From contig DVIW01000007.1 in the NCBI GenBank assembly GCA_018710945.1, forward strand, positions 1-64,000: DNA of 64,000 nucleotides, read 5' to 3'. A model generated the notes under the pieces. It made no database searches, had not been told where the DNA came from, and saw only the letters and a list, made by a program, of their open reading frames with translations. Of the stretch, positions 27,992-37,311 are shown in pieces (the stretch's first letter is position 1; each line of letters starts with the position of its first letter). Origin of the DNA: Candidatus Aphodovivens avistercoris (GTDB taxonomy: Bacteria > Actinomycetota > Coriobacteriia > Coriobacteriales > Eggerthellaceae). The translations under genes and the position numbers were made by a program.

Positions 27992-30016
27992 TTGGAAGCT
28001 CTTGAGGTCGCTTTGGTCCTGCTGGCGATGGTTCTGGTTTCGTCGGTGATAGCCCAGACGGTTCCCAAGGTTTCCGCCCCGCTCGTGCAGATAGCCCTCG
28101 GCGTGCTGGTGGCGCTGGTGGCACCGCATTCCATCGACATCACGCTTGATCCCGAGCTGTTCATGGTGCTGTTCGTGGCGCCGCTGCTTTACGACGAGGC
28201 GAAGAACGCCGACAAGGCCGCGCTGTGGAAGTACCGCGGCCCGGTGCTGGGGCTGGCCATCGGATTGGTGATCATCACCGTGTTCGCCCTGGGTTATGCC
28301 GTGCACGCCGCACTGCCGCTCGTGCCGCTGACCGCCGCTTTCGCCCTGGGCGCGGCGCTGTCCCCCACCGACCCCATCGCCGTGGCCTCCATATCGGAGA
28401 CCGCCAGCATCCCCAAGCGCTCAGGCGCCATCCTGAAGGCCGAGTCGCTGCTCAACGACGCCTCGGGCATCGTGTCCTTCCAGTTCGCCGTGGCTGCCGC
28501 TATGACCGGCGCGTTTTCCCTGGCGAACGCCACCGGCAACTTCGCCATCAGCTTCTTGGGCGGACTGGCGCTGGGAGCGGCGCTGGGATACCTCGGCAAC
28601 CTGCTGGTTCGCCTGGTGCGCCGCACGGGGCTGGAGAACACCACCTTCCACGTGCTGTTCGAGGTGCTGGTGCCCTTCATCATCTATCTCGTGGCCGAGA
28701 CGATCCACGTCAGCGGCATCATCGCCGTGGTGGCCGGCGGCCTGGTGAACGTCATCTCGCCGCGCGAGAGCAACCCGTCGGTGTCGCGGATGAACATCGT
28801 CTCCACCAGCGTGTGGCGCGTCGTCTCCTTCGGGCTCAACGGCGTGGTGTTCGTGCTTCTGGGCACGCAGTTGCCCCAAGCCATGGAGCACACCTGGGAG
28901 GACACCAGCATCAGCAACGAGTACCTGCTTGTAGTGGTGCTGGCGCTCACGGCGGTGCTTCTGGCCGTGCGCTTCATATGGGTGCTGGGCATGACGCGCT
29001 TCCGTGCGCGCTCTCTCTCGCGCAAAGGCGTGCCGGGCTGCCCCACCCTGCGCGAGGACCTGCGCGAGTCGCTCATCATGACACTGTCGGGCGCAAAGGG
29101 CACCATCTCGCTGGCGGTCATGTTCAACCTGCCCAGCCTGTTCCCCCAACGCAACCTGCTCATCTTCCTGGCCTGCGGCGTCATATTGGTGACGCTGCTC
29201 ATCGCCACGTTCGTGGTGCCGGTGGTGGCCCCGTCGAAAGAGCCGCGCAACGACGGCGACCGCCAGAAGGAGGCGCAGTCGGCCATCGACATCCTGCGCG
29301 GGGTCATCGAAGAGCTGGCGGCCCGCCAGACGCCCGAGAACCGCTATGCCACCCAGCAGGTCATCGCCTCGTACAACGACCGCATCGCCCGCATCAAGAC
29401 CAGCGGCGACATCCAAGACGAACTGGAGATACAGCTGCATCTGAAATGCCTCGATTGGGAGCGCGAGCGTACCAAGCAGCTCGTTGACGCCGGCGACGCT
29501 TCGCCAGCCGTGGGCTACCGCAACCTTGTGCGCCTGGATCGCGTGGAGTCGCTTTTGCGGCACCGCGCGGGCAACAAAACGTTCAGCGGCTTGCTGGCGC
29601 GCGTGCGATCGGTGGCGCGCAAGGGCATCGGCGCGCTCATCCAAGGACTGCCCGACGCCGTGGTGGCCGACAGCCTGCTGGAGCGCCGCAAGCTGCAGCT
29701 GTCATGCGCGCAGCACGTCATCTCGCGCCTGCAGAAGATGCTCGCTTCGCCCGAGATCGACGTGCCGGCCGAGGTTGCAGGCGCGCTTCTGGTGGAGTAC
29801 CAGCGCGCGGCTCGCTCGCTTGCCAGCGACAGCCCCTCCATCACGGCGCTGGCCAACGTCTCGCGCAAAACCACCGACATCGAGCGTTTGGCGCTGCAGC
29901 TGGAGCTGGAGCAGATCCAGACCAGCTACGAAAACGGCGTGGTCAGCCGCGCCTTCGCCCGGCGCATGCGCGAGAACGTCAACCTCATGCAGCTGGATCT
30001 GGGCGACAGCATCTAG
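27992..30016 (+). CDS. CPA1-type sodium/proton antiporter with long cytoplasmic tail
   Basis: This 674-residue protein has about twelve transmembrane helices (1-405) of the NhaP/NHE family, including the FALGAALSPTDPIA motif with its Asp and the ESLLND segment. A largely helical cytoplasmic region (about 415-674) follows and may regulate activity. The TTG at 27992 is supported by GGAGG 9 bp upstream. Upstream, an interrupted palindrome (27955-27972; GGGAA/TTCCC arms around ATTCGAAT) might be an operator. It is adjacent to, but 130 bp after, the histidine kinase gene. Confidence 0.92.
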   Translation: MEALEVALVLLAMVLVSSVIAQTVPKVSAPLVQIALGVLVALVAPHSIDITLDPELFMVLFVAPLLYDEAKNADKAALWKYRGPVLGLAIGLVIITVFALGYAVHAALPLVPLTAAFALGAALSPTDPIAVASISETASIPKRSGAILKAESLLNDASGIVSFQFAVAAAMTGAFSLANATGNFAISFLGGLALGAALGYLGNLLVRLVRRTGLENTTFHVLFEVLVPFIIYLVAETIHVSGIIAVVAGGLVNVISPRESNPSVSRMNIVSTSVWRVVSFGLNGVVFVLLGTQLPQAMEHTWEDTSISNEYLLVVVLALTAVLLAVRFIWVLGMTRFRARSLSRKGVPGCPTLREDLRESLIMTLSGAKGTISLAVMFNLPSLFPQRNLLIFLACGVILVTLLIATFVVPVVAPSKEPRNDGDRQKEAQSAIDILRGVIEELAARQTPENRYATQQVIASYNDRIARIKTSGDIQDELEIQLHLKCLDWERERTKQLVDAGDASPAVGYRNLVRLDRVESLLRHRAGNKTFSGLLARVRSVARKGIGALIQGLPDAVVADSLLERRKLQLSCAQHVISRLQKMLASPEIDVPAEVAGALLVEYQRAARSLASDSPSITALANVSRKTTDIERLALQLELEQIQTSYENGVVSRAFARRMRENVNLMQLDLGDSI

Positions 30017-30072
30017 GCGGGACGGCGGACGCGGGCGTGCGGGCGTTGCAGGCGTGCAGCGTTCGCGTCAAT

Positions 30073-30127
30073 CGCGCTAATCCGACGTTCCTCGCATCGT
30101 CTCCGCACATTTGCACGGATTAGCGCG
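30073..30127. repeat. 12-bp inverted repeat after antiporter gene
   Basis: Arms 30073-30084 and 30116-30127 are perfect complements (CGCGCTAATCCG) separated by 31 nt. It could be an unusual terminator for the antiporter gene or a protein-binding site. No T-run follows. Confidence 0.6.
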
Positions 30128-30233
30128 CACGCCCCCGCCGACCGCACGGACCGTACGCCCGCCGCCCCTTCCGGCGCCCACGGAGCCCGCCACCGTGCCG
30201 CACCGACACCGCACCCGCGCCTCCCCCGTGCGC

Positions 30234-30267
30234 AAAAAGGCCGCCCGGAACGGATCCCGGGCGGCCT
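30234..30267 (-). terminator. Rho-independent terminator of the SLC13-type permease operon
   Basis: A perfect 11-bp stem (30238-30248 with 30257-30267) is followed on the minus strand by five T, about 107 bp after the permease stop codon. Confidence 0.9.
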
Positions 30268-30373
30268 GGGGAGGCTCGGCGTTCAGGCGCGTTCCACCCG
30301 CGCAGGCGCGTCTCTCACGCAACCCTGCGCAAACGCGAGGCCCGCGCGATCCTCGCGAGCGCTCGCCCTGCGG

Positions 30374-31891
30374 CTAGAGCACCATCGCCAGAACCGAGAA
30401 CACGACAGTGGCGACGATGACGTAGGCGACGATCGTAAGCGGACCGCGCGTCCAGACGAACCTGCTTTCCATATCCTCGTTGCCCAGCATGATGGGAGCC
30501 GGGCCGGCTGCGGCGTAGGTAAGGAACGCGCAGTTGGCGGACACGGAGATGGCGGCCGCGATGATGGTGGCGTCAGCACCGGCTCCGCAGTACACGGCGA
30601 TGAAGGGCATCGCGACGCTGGAGACGATGATGCCGGTGGCCATGTTGGAGAAGAAGTTCGTGATGACCGTGGTCACCGCGATGATGACCAGCATGAACAG
30701 CGGGAACGGCATGTCGGCGAACACAGGCGAGAGCAGCTCGGTCAACCATGCCTGGATGCCGAGGTCCTGGTTCGACAAAGCTCCGCCGATGACCACGAAC
30801 GCGGCGACGGCGAGGATGATCCCCCAGTCCACGCCCTCCTTCATGGCAGCCCTGGTGTCAAGCAGCGGCTTTCCTTCGATGCGGATGAGCGAAACCGCCA
30901 CGATGGTGATGACAAACCACACGCCCTGCGAGATAGGGCCGAACCAGGCGTAGAAGGCGTTGTCCTGCGGAATGAACAGCGTAACGAACGAGTACGCGAT
31001 GCCGATCAAAAACGCCAGCAGGTAGATGATCTGACCAGCACTGAAATGCGAGTCGATCTTCTTCAGGGCCTCGATCTCGTTGGGATCGAACTTCTGCAAA
31101 CGGGACATGTCGCAGCCGAACACAAACTTGATCAGCAGCGCGTAGGCCAGCACGAACACCATGCCCACGATCAACGATCCCACGATGTAAAGGCCTGCGT
31201 TGAACCCGAACCCGTAGGGGGCGATGGCGGCCGTGAAAGCGCCGGTGATGGCCAGCGGCATCGCCTGGAAGGGCATCAACGCCGCGCCCATGATGCCGCA
31301 GAGGTACAGACCCATCTTCATGGCCTGGACGTAGCGGTCCTTCTTCTGAAAGCCCAGAACGTCTTTGATGCTGTCGAAGATCGTGTAGGCCAAAAGCGTG
31401 CCGGCGGTGGCGCCCAGAAGCGTGTCGGCCAGCATGAACACGGCCAGCAGCACCCAGGTGAACACGAAGGGACGGCCCTGCATGAACTTGGCGGAGACCA
31501 CCTTTTTCGCCAGCACCTCGCCCATGCCGGTCTTGCGCATGCCGAAGCAGATCATGAACAGCAGGATGCACTGGAACACCGTGGAATTGCCCAGAGACGA
31601 GGCGACCGTCGCGTTGCCGGGAGAATAGCCCAGCGCCACGATGGCGAAGATGGCCAGAAGCGACGTCCACACCAGGTTGTTCGTGACGGTGATCAGCACC
31701 AGCAGCCCGATGAACACGCCGATCATGCTCACGCCCATGGGCGTGACCGCCGACCATGCGGGAATGATGAACCCCGAGCCGAACATGATCAGCACGCCGA
31801 CGATGGTGCCGATCCATTGGCCGGTGGTGAACCCGGGCTTCTTGGCGGGCGAGGCGCCCTCTTGCTTCTGCACAGTTTTCTCAGCACTCAT
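30374..31891 (-). CDS. SLC13/DASS-type anion permease
   Basis: This 505-residue integral membrane protein has about twelve hydrophobic segments after a 25-residue charged cytoplasmic N-terminus. The two-fold repeat with helix-hairpin regions and segments such as ITNFFSNMATGII resemble the divalent anion:sodium symporter (DASS/SLC13, ArsB-NhaD) superfamily, which imports dicarboxylates, sulfate or similar anions. It lies 107 bp downstream of the FAD oxidoreductase gene on the same strand and precedes a strong terminator. It therefore probably imports the substrate of that enzyme or exports its product. The substrate is unknown. Confidence 0.82.
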   Translation of the reverse strand: MSAEKTVQKQEGASPAKKPGFTTGQWIGTIVGVLIMFGSGFIIPAWSAVTPMGVSMIGVFIGLLVLITVTNNLVWTSLLAIFAIVALGYSPGNATVASSLGNSTVFQCILLFMICFGMRKTGMGEVLAKKVVSAKFMQGRPFVFTWVLLAVFMLADTLLGATAGTLLAYTIFDSIKDVLGFQKKDRYVQAMKMGLYLCGIMGAALMPFQAMPLAITGAFTAAIAPYGFGFNAGLYIVGSLIVGMVFVLAYALLIKFVFGCDMSRLQKFDPNEIEALKKIDSHFSAGQIIYLLAFLIGIAYSFVTLFIPQDNAFYAWFGPISQGVWFVITIVAVSLIRIEGKPLLDTRAAMKEGVDWGIILAVAAFVVIGGALSNQDLGIQAWLTELLSPVFADMPFPLFMLVIIAVTTVITNFFSNMATGIIVSSVAMPFIAVYCGAGADATIIAAAISVSANCAFLTYAAAGPAPIMLGNEDMESRFVWTRGPLTIVAYVIVATVVFSVLAMVL

Positions 31892-31998
31892 GGTGCGCTC
31901 CTATCGATTCCTCCCCTGCGGCTGGAGGGCGGGCCGCAGGGGGCGTTTGTCTTGCCTGCAAGTGCTTTGCAGGTTGGCCTGCGAATGCGCCTGCCGGC

Positions 31999-33546
31999 TT
32001 ACCTGCGCGGACGGATGGAGATGAAGTCGCCGCCGTTGATGAACAGCTCGCCGTCGTTGTCGCGCAGCTCCTTCCAGTAGCCGTCGCACGGGGCGTCCAG
32101 GTCCACGCCGTCGTCCTTCAGCATCGCGCGGATGCGCTCGCCCTTGATGTCATGGGGCAGCACGCCCTCGTCCACGCAGACGCTTGCCGCCAGGCCGGCG
32201 GCATGGCCCGTGCCCATGGCAGGGCCGATGATGCGCATGGCGCCGTTGGCATGGAACTCCGACGAGCAGCAGCGTCCAGCCGTCAGCAGGTTGTCCACGT
32301 CGCGCGGCAGCAGGCAGCGATAGGGGATCTCGCAGTAATCGCGCGGGTTGGAACGCGCGGGGATGCCGGCAGGCACGCCGAAGGGATGCATCGACGCATC
32401 GCAGTTCTGGCCGAGATGCTCAGCATCCTCGCACACCGCCGTGCCGCCCGCCGCAGGGATGTGCACATGCCGCATGAAGAACCATTTGTCGCTCGTGGGA
32501 TGGTGCGTGTCGAACATCTCCGGGAAGCGCGCGATGCCATCGGAAAACTTCGTGCCGCAGGCCACGTCGGCCGCCTTCAGCATGTAGGCGCCGAAGATGC
32601 GGCGGCTGTCTCGCACGCCGGGGATGGACCCCATGCCGGTCAGGCGCAGATTCTCGAAACCGGGCACGTGGTTCTTCAAGAAACGGTGGAACTGCTTCAT
32701 CATCTGATGCTGCTCGAGGATCTGGCGCGTGAGATCCTCCGCGTCGGTGTTGTGGCAGTAGTAGCTGTGGAACGAGAACGTCACGAACTCGGCGTTGTCG
32801 TCAGGCGTGTTGGGGATGCGCACGCGGAAGAAGCCACGGTCGGGGTTGCACACGTGGCGGGTCATCTCACCGCGCTTGATGGCTTCCTCTTCCAGCGCGT
32901 AGACCAAAGGCACCGGCTTCTCGACGCCCTTTTCCCGCTGCTCGGCGCGGTAGGCGTCCTCGGCCTGCTGGTACTCCACCAGATTGGCGCCCGCCCAGCG
33001 CGAGCCCTGCGTGGTGGCCATGTTCAGTCCGGCGAAATCGGCGCCACCCACCTCGAAGGGCACGCCCGCCAGCGCCGACAGGTCCGCATCGCCCGTGGCG
33101 TCAATGTAGACGCGCGCCTTCACGCGCATGATGCCGCCCTTGGTGAAGAACAGCGCGCCCGCAATGGTGTGCTCGTCCATCTCCACGTCGATGAGCGTGG
33201 AGTCGTAGATCACGCGCGCGCCGGCCTCCAGCAGCATGTCTTCCAGCACGATCTTGCCGTACTCGGGCTCGAAGCTGGGATTGCGGTAGTAGTCCTTGCT
33301 CTCGTCGATCTTCTTCAGCTGGCCCATCTTGTCCAGCCGCTCGGTGAACTCCAGGCAGATGCCCTCGATGTTGCCCGCCACCTGGGGCACGTAGCCGTTG
33401 GTGGCCAGGCCACCCAACGTCACGCCTTTCTCTAGCAGAAGCACATGCATCCCCTTGCGCGCCGCCGCGATGGCCGCGGCGCACCCGCCAGTGCCGCCGC
33501 CGACGATGGCCACGTCGCAGTGCAGCGTCTTGCAGATGTCGGCCAT
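31999..33546 (-). CDS. FAD-dependent oxidoreductase (PF12831-like)
   Basis: This 515-residue soluble flavoprotein has an N-terminal dinucleotide fold with GGGTGG (16-21) and the ribose-binding E39, an internal DATGDAD motif, and the C-terminal FAD-contact region LTAGRCCSSEF/GPAMGTGHAAGLAAS. It lacks a Tat signal and heme motifs, unlike many flavin reductases of Eggerthellaceae, so it should act in the cytoplasm. The start is either the ATG at 33546 or the GTG at 33555; both have a plausible AGGAG-type site. The LysR gene upstream and permease downstream are on the same strand. The reaction is unknown. Confidence 0.88.
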   Translation of the reverse strand: MADICKTLHCDVAIVGGGTGGCAAAIAAARKGMHVLLLEKGVTLGGLATNGYVPQVAGNIEGICLEFTERLDKMGQLKKIDESKDYYRNPSFEPEYGKIVLEDMLLEAGARVIYDSTLIDVEMDEHTIAGALFFTKGGIMRVKARVYIDATGDADLSALAGVPFEVGGADFAGLNMATTQGSRWAGANLVEYQQAEDAYRAEQREKGVEKPVPLVYALEEEAIKRGEMTRHVCNPDRGFFRVRIPNTPDDNAEFVTFSFHSYYCHNTDAEDLTRQILEQHQMMKQFHRFLKNHVPGFENLRLTGMGSIPGVRDSRRIFGAYMLKAADVACGTKFSDGIARFPEMFDTHHPTSDKWFFMRHVHIPAAGGTAVCEDAEHLGQNCDASMHPFGVPAGIPARSNPRDYCEIPYRCLLPRDVDNLLTAGRCCSSEFHANGAMRIIGPAMGTGHAAGLAASVCVDEGVLPHDIKGERIRAMLKDDGVDLDAPCDGYWKELRDNDGELFINGGDFISIRPRR

Positions 33547-33889
33547 TGCCCTCACCCTTCCTCTCCTTGGTCGCTTGCGGAATCAGGCGCTCGCCCGAAA
33601 CCCCTTTGCTAGAGGATACGGCGGGTTGATGCCGGCTATTTATTCACGTTTTCTCCCTACTATGCCGATTGGGATTCGTTTGGATGCGGAGGGGAATGGA
33701 CGGGGCGCAGGAGCGCCGAGAAGCATGCGGAAGGGAGCGAGAGGCGGCGGTGCGCAACGGGCGGGTTGCGAAAGAGGACGGACGTGGCCGCGCGCGGCCG
33801 CGCATGAACCGTGCCTGATCACCCGCGCCTGCAGCACGGGCTGCACCCGCGCGCCACCGCAGCACGAGCCGCGCACTCCGCCCGCACCC
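33547..33889. other. Intergenic region between LysR and FAD oxidoreductase genes
   Basis: This 343-bp region contains a locally AT-richer patch (about 33630-33680) that probably carries the promoter for the oxidoreductase/permease operon and the LysR target site. No unambiguous -35/-10 pair or T-N11-A box could be fixed. The rest (33690-33870) is purine-rich, GC-rich filler. Confidence 0.4.
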
Positions 33890-34825
33890 CTATTCGTCCC
33901 GCACCGAGACGCCGAAGGGGCTGCGGTGCCGCTGCAGAAAGCGCACGAAACGGGCCAGGAGCTCGCTGTCGTTGTCGGCGTGGTAGACGAACTTCACGCT
34001 GAAGTGGTAGTAGTCCTTGTCAAGCCGCATCAGGCGCACGCCGGGCCGCACGGTCTTCGGCTTGAACATCAGCGGCGCCACGCACAGCCCCGACGACACC
34101 ATGCCGAACGCCATCGAGGGGCGCACGTCCACGTACTCGATCTCCGGCGTGAACCCCTCCGACGCGCAGGCGTCGATGAAGCAGCGCAGCTTCACGTCGT
34201 CCTCGCGCGTGCTGCGCGCTTTGCGGAACAGAAACAGGTCGTCCTTGAAGTCCACGAGCGAGGCGCACCCCCTCCCCGCAGCCGGATGGCTCTCCGAGCA
34301 GGCGATCTTCAGCCGCAGATCCCAGATGTCCTGGAAGCGGTACCCCTCGCCCAAATCAAGCCGCTCGCGCGGCTCGGCCAGCGCCACGAACAGCCCGTCC
34401 AGTCGCCGCGTCATCAGCAGATCCAGAAGGAAGGGCATCGATCCCACCACCTGCTCGATGGACGAGCCAGGGTTGCGCTCGGTGAAGCCGATGATAATCT
34501 CGTCCTCGCCGAAGGTGCTCCACCCGCTCAGGCACCCGATGCGCAGCTTCTGCTCGGCATGCTCCTTCATGTCCGCCGCATGCAGCACCAGAAGCGCGCC
34601 GTCGCGCTCAAGCGCCTCGAAGTCTGGAAGCAGGCGCCGGCCCGCCTCGGTGAGCACCACCTGGGCGCGCGCCTTGCGCTCGAACAGGCGCACACCCAGC
34701 TCGTTCTCCAACGCGCCGATGCGCTTGGACACCGTCGATTGAGAATAGGCCAGCTCCCGAGCCGCGGCGGAGAAGCTCTTGTTCCGCGCCACCGCCAGCA
34801 CCATCTTCACCTGGATCGAATCCAT
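33890..34825 (-). CDS. LysR family transcriptional regulator
   Basis: This 311-residue regulator has the N-terminal LysR winged HTH (residues 1-60; SFSAAARELAYSQSTVSKRI) and a C-terminal type 2 periplasmic-binding-like effector domain (about 90-300). The ATG at 34825 is supported by GGGGGAGGG upstream. It lies on the same strand, 343 bp upstream of the FAD oxidoreductase gene, so it is the natural candidate regulator of that oxidoreductase/permease operon. LysR genes more often diverge from their targets; here all three point the same way. Confidence 0.92.
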   Translation of the reverse strand: MDSIQVKMVLAVARNKSFSAAARELAYSQSTVSKRIGALENELGVRLFERKARAQVVLTEAGRRLLPDFEALERDGALLVLHAADMKEHAEQKLRIGCLSGWSTFGEDEIIIGFTERNPGSSIEQVVGSMPFLLDLLMTRRLDGLFVALAEPRERLDLGEGYRFQDIWDLRLKIACSESHPAAGRGCASLVDFKDDLFLFRKARSTREDDVKLRCFIDACASEGFTPEIEYVDVRPSMAFGMVSSGLCVAPLMFKPKTVRPGVRLMRLDKDYYHFSVKFVYHADNDSELLARFVRFLQRHRSPFGVSVRDE

Positions 34826-34903
34826 GGACGCCCTCCCCCTGTCGCGCAACCGTTCCTTGGCGCGTGCCGACTCGCGCGGACGAAAATGAACGTGGCTTCT
34901 TCG

Positions 34904-34933
34904 ACTATATAAGGAGCGGCCGGAGGGACGTCA
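34904..34933 (-). promoter_or_regulatory. Possible LysR gene promoter
   Basis: On the minus strand TGACGT (34928-34933) and TATAGT (34904-34909) are separated by 18 bp, about 80 bp before the LysR start and just after argS. Confidence 0.5.
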
Positions 34934-34989
34934 TTCCCAATCCGGCCGTATCATTCCGTTTTCGAAAGATATCGCTTGGCGACGGCGCG

Positions 34990-36717
34990 CTACATCTTCT
35001 CGGGCGCGCTCACGCCCAGAAGCCCCAAGGTCAGCGCCAGAAGCGTGCGCGCGGCGTCCGCCAAGGCCAGGCGCGCGGCCTGCACCTCGCGCTCGACGCC
35101 GATCACGCGGCATTCGGTGTAGAACTGGTGGAACAGCGCCGCCAGGTCCTGCGCGTAGTGCGTCAGGCGGAACGGGGCGCGGTCGCGCGCGGCCAGCTGG
35201 ACCAGCTCTTCAAAGTCGGCCATCTTGCGCATGAGAGCCAGCTCCGCCTCGCCGGAAAGCGGCGAGAGGTCGGCGTCGGCCGGCGCCAGCTTCGCCGCCA
35301 GCTCGTCAAGCGGCAGCGTCCCTGCCTCGGCCGCGGCGGCGTCCTCGGGCGAGGCGGCCTTGCGCAGAAGCGAGCAGATGCGCGCGTGGGCGTACTGCAC
35401 GTAGTAGACCGGGTTGCTGGCATCCTTCTTCTTCGCCACCTCGATGTCGAAGTCGATGGGTTGGTCGGAGGAGCGGCTCAGCATGAGGAAGCGCGTGGCG
35501 TCGGTGCCCACCTCGTCGATGAGCTCGGAGAACGTGACCATCTCGCCCGTGCGCTTCGACATGCGCACGGCCTCGCCGTCGCGGAACAGGTTCACCAGCT
35601 GGCCCAGCACCACCTCCAGCGCGCCGGGATTGCCCCAGGCAGCCAACATGGCCTCGCAGCGCTTCACGTAGCCGTGGTGGTCGGCGCCCCAGATGTCGAT
35701 GAGGTGCGAGAAGCCGCGCTCCAGCTTGCTGTGGTGGTAGGCCATGTCGCTCATGAAGTAGGTCATCTCGCCGTTTTCCTTGATGAGCACGCGATCCTTG
35801 TCGTCGCCGAAGGCCGTAGAGCGGAACCACGTGGCGCCGTCCTGCTGGAAGATGTAGCCCTTGGCGTCCATCGCCTCGAAGGCGCGCTGCACGGCCGTCT
35901 TGCCCTCGGCGTCGGGCACGTACAGGTCGCGCTCGCTGAACCACGTGTCGAAGTGCACGCCGAACCCGGAAAGCGTGTCCTTCATGAGCTGGAGCATCTG
36001 GGCGTAGCCCTCCTCGCGGAAGGCGTGCTCGCGCTCCTCGTCGGAGACGGAGAGCCACTTGTCGCCGTCGGCGTCGATGATGCGCTGGGCGATGTCGGCC
36101 ACGTAGCCGCCACCGTAGCACTTCTCGGGCAGCTCCACGTCGCGGCCGAGCAGCTGCTGGTAGCGCACCGAGATGGAGCGGCCGAACACGTCCATCTGCA
36201 CGCCGTGGTCGTTGATGTAGAACTCCTCGGCCACGTCGTAGCCCGCATGGCGCATCACGCGCGCCATCGCGTCGCCGAGCGCCGCCCAGCGGCCGTGGCC
36301 CACGTGCATGGGGCCCGTCGGGTTGGCCGAGACGTACTCCAGGTTCACGCGGCCCGCCTCGGTCTTCGGAGCGCCCTTGCCGAAGTCGGCTTTCTGCGCG
36401 CGCACCTGGCGGACGATATCCTGGAACGCGGCGGGGTTCAGGCGCAGGTTGATGAAGCCGGGGCCGGCGATCTCGGCGCTTTGCACCATGCCGTCCTCGG
36501 GCAGATGCGCCACGATGGCCGCCGCGATGTCGCGCGGGCTGCGTTTCGCCTGCTTGGCGCAGCGCAGGGCGACGGTGGACGCCCAGTCGCCGTTCGCCTC
36601 GTCGCGGGGGCGCTCCAGCGCGGCAGCGGGCGGCTGTTCAAGCGGCAGCGAGCCGTCGGCGCAGGCGGCGGCGATGGCCGAGTCGATGATCTGCTCCAGT
36701 TGTTCGCGAATCTGCAT
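34990..36717 (-). CDS. argS: Arginyl-tRNA synthetase
   Basis: This 575-residue class I synthetase charges tRNA-Arg. The N-terminal Add-1 domain (1-110) precedes the HIGH-type motif MHVGHGR (about residue 138). The KMSK-like motif is MSKRTG, and the C-terminal DALR anticodon-binding domain ends the protein. Length is typical. The ATG at 36717 follows a GGGAAAG-type site. It sits next to a 1.1-kb non-coding block, beyond which lie argF and tRNA-Arg(UCU), so three arginine-related genes flank that block. Confidence 0.97.
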   Translation of the reverse strand: MQIREQLEQIIDSAIAAACADGSLPLEQPPAAALERPRDEANGDWASTVALRCAKQAKRSPRDIAAAIVAHLPEDGMVQSAEIAGPGFINLRLNPAAFQDIVRQVRAQKADFGKGAPKTEAGRVNLEYVSANPTGPMHVGHGRWAALGDAMARVMRHAGYDVAEEFYINDHGVQMDVFGRSISVRYQQLLGRDVELPEKCYGGGYVADIAQRIIDADGDKWLSVSDEEREHAFREEGYAQMLQLMKDTLSGFGVHFDTWFSERDLYVPDAEGKTAVQRAFEAMDAKGYIFQQDGATWFRSTAFGDDKDRVLIKENGEMTYFMSDMAYHHSKLERGFSHLIDIWGADHHGYVKRCEAMLAAWGNPGALEVVLGQLVNLFRDGEAVRMSKRTGEMVTFSELIDEVGTDATRFLMLSRSSDQPIDFDIEVAKKKDASNPVYYVQYAHARICSLLRKAASPEDAAAAEAGTLPLDELAAKLAPADADLSPLSGEAELALMRKMADFEELVQLAARDRAPFRLTHYAQDLAALFHQFYTECRVIGVEREVQAARLALADAARTLLALTLGLLGVSAPEKM

Positions 36718-37118
36718 GGTGGATGTCTTTCCCTCTTCTGCGGAAGGGGCCGCGCCGCGCGCGACCCCTGTTCAATGCCGGTGAGATTCTACCATCAACG
36801 CCCCCGCCTGCCGCCACGCTTCGGGAAAAACGCTCAAAGCCCCGAAGCACGGCAACGGAGCGCGGCGCGGGGGCACTGGGGCGGCTGGGCGAAACGGGTG
36901 CGGGAACAACGGGCGCGGGCAGGTACGGGGCAGATGCGGCAGCAAGCAAGGCCGCTGCCGTCGTCTCCGACGACGCACGGGCATCCGGGTGCGCCGTGGC
37001 GAAGCCAGTGCCGTGCTGCCGATAGGTGAGAGATCGCTGCTTCCATAGCCGGATCTTAGCATCGCGACCTTGCACGTCGATTGCGCAACCACCGCCCCGA
37101 TGATGCGCGCATTCCCTT

Positions 37119-37140
37119 CGCTTGATGTACGAATCAAGCG
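37119..37140. repeat. 8-bp inverted repeat CGCTTGAT/ATCAAGCG
   Basis: Perfect arms 37119-37126 and 37133-37140 with a 6-bp spacer. Candidate protein-binding dyad immediately before the 11-bp repeat array. Confidence 0.6.
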
Positions 37141-37145
37141 CCGCC

Positions 37146-37244
37146 GTCCGCAAAACCCTGCGCCTGCGTCCGCAAATGCTTGCGCGAACCTTGCGCAAAC
37201 GCCTGCAAAACCTTGCACGGATCTTGTGCGGACCTTGCGTGCGA
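37146..37244 (+). repeat. Nine 11-bp iteron-like tandem units
   Basis: Units begin at 37146, 37157, 37168, 37179, 37190, 37201, 37212, 37223 and 37234, with approximate consensus CTTGCGCAAAC. Five of them begin CTTG, and most share the GC-GC/GCAAA pattern. The 11-bp period equals about one helical turn and is not a multiple of three, which argues for protein binding rather than coding. Confidence 0.75.
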
Positions 37245-37311
37245 TCGCTTTTGATCAAAGTAAAAGCTAATGACCTGCGCAAACGCTATGCTGAAGAAAC
37301 CGCCGCAACGC

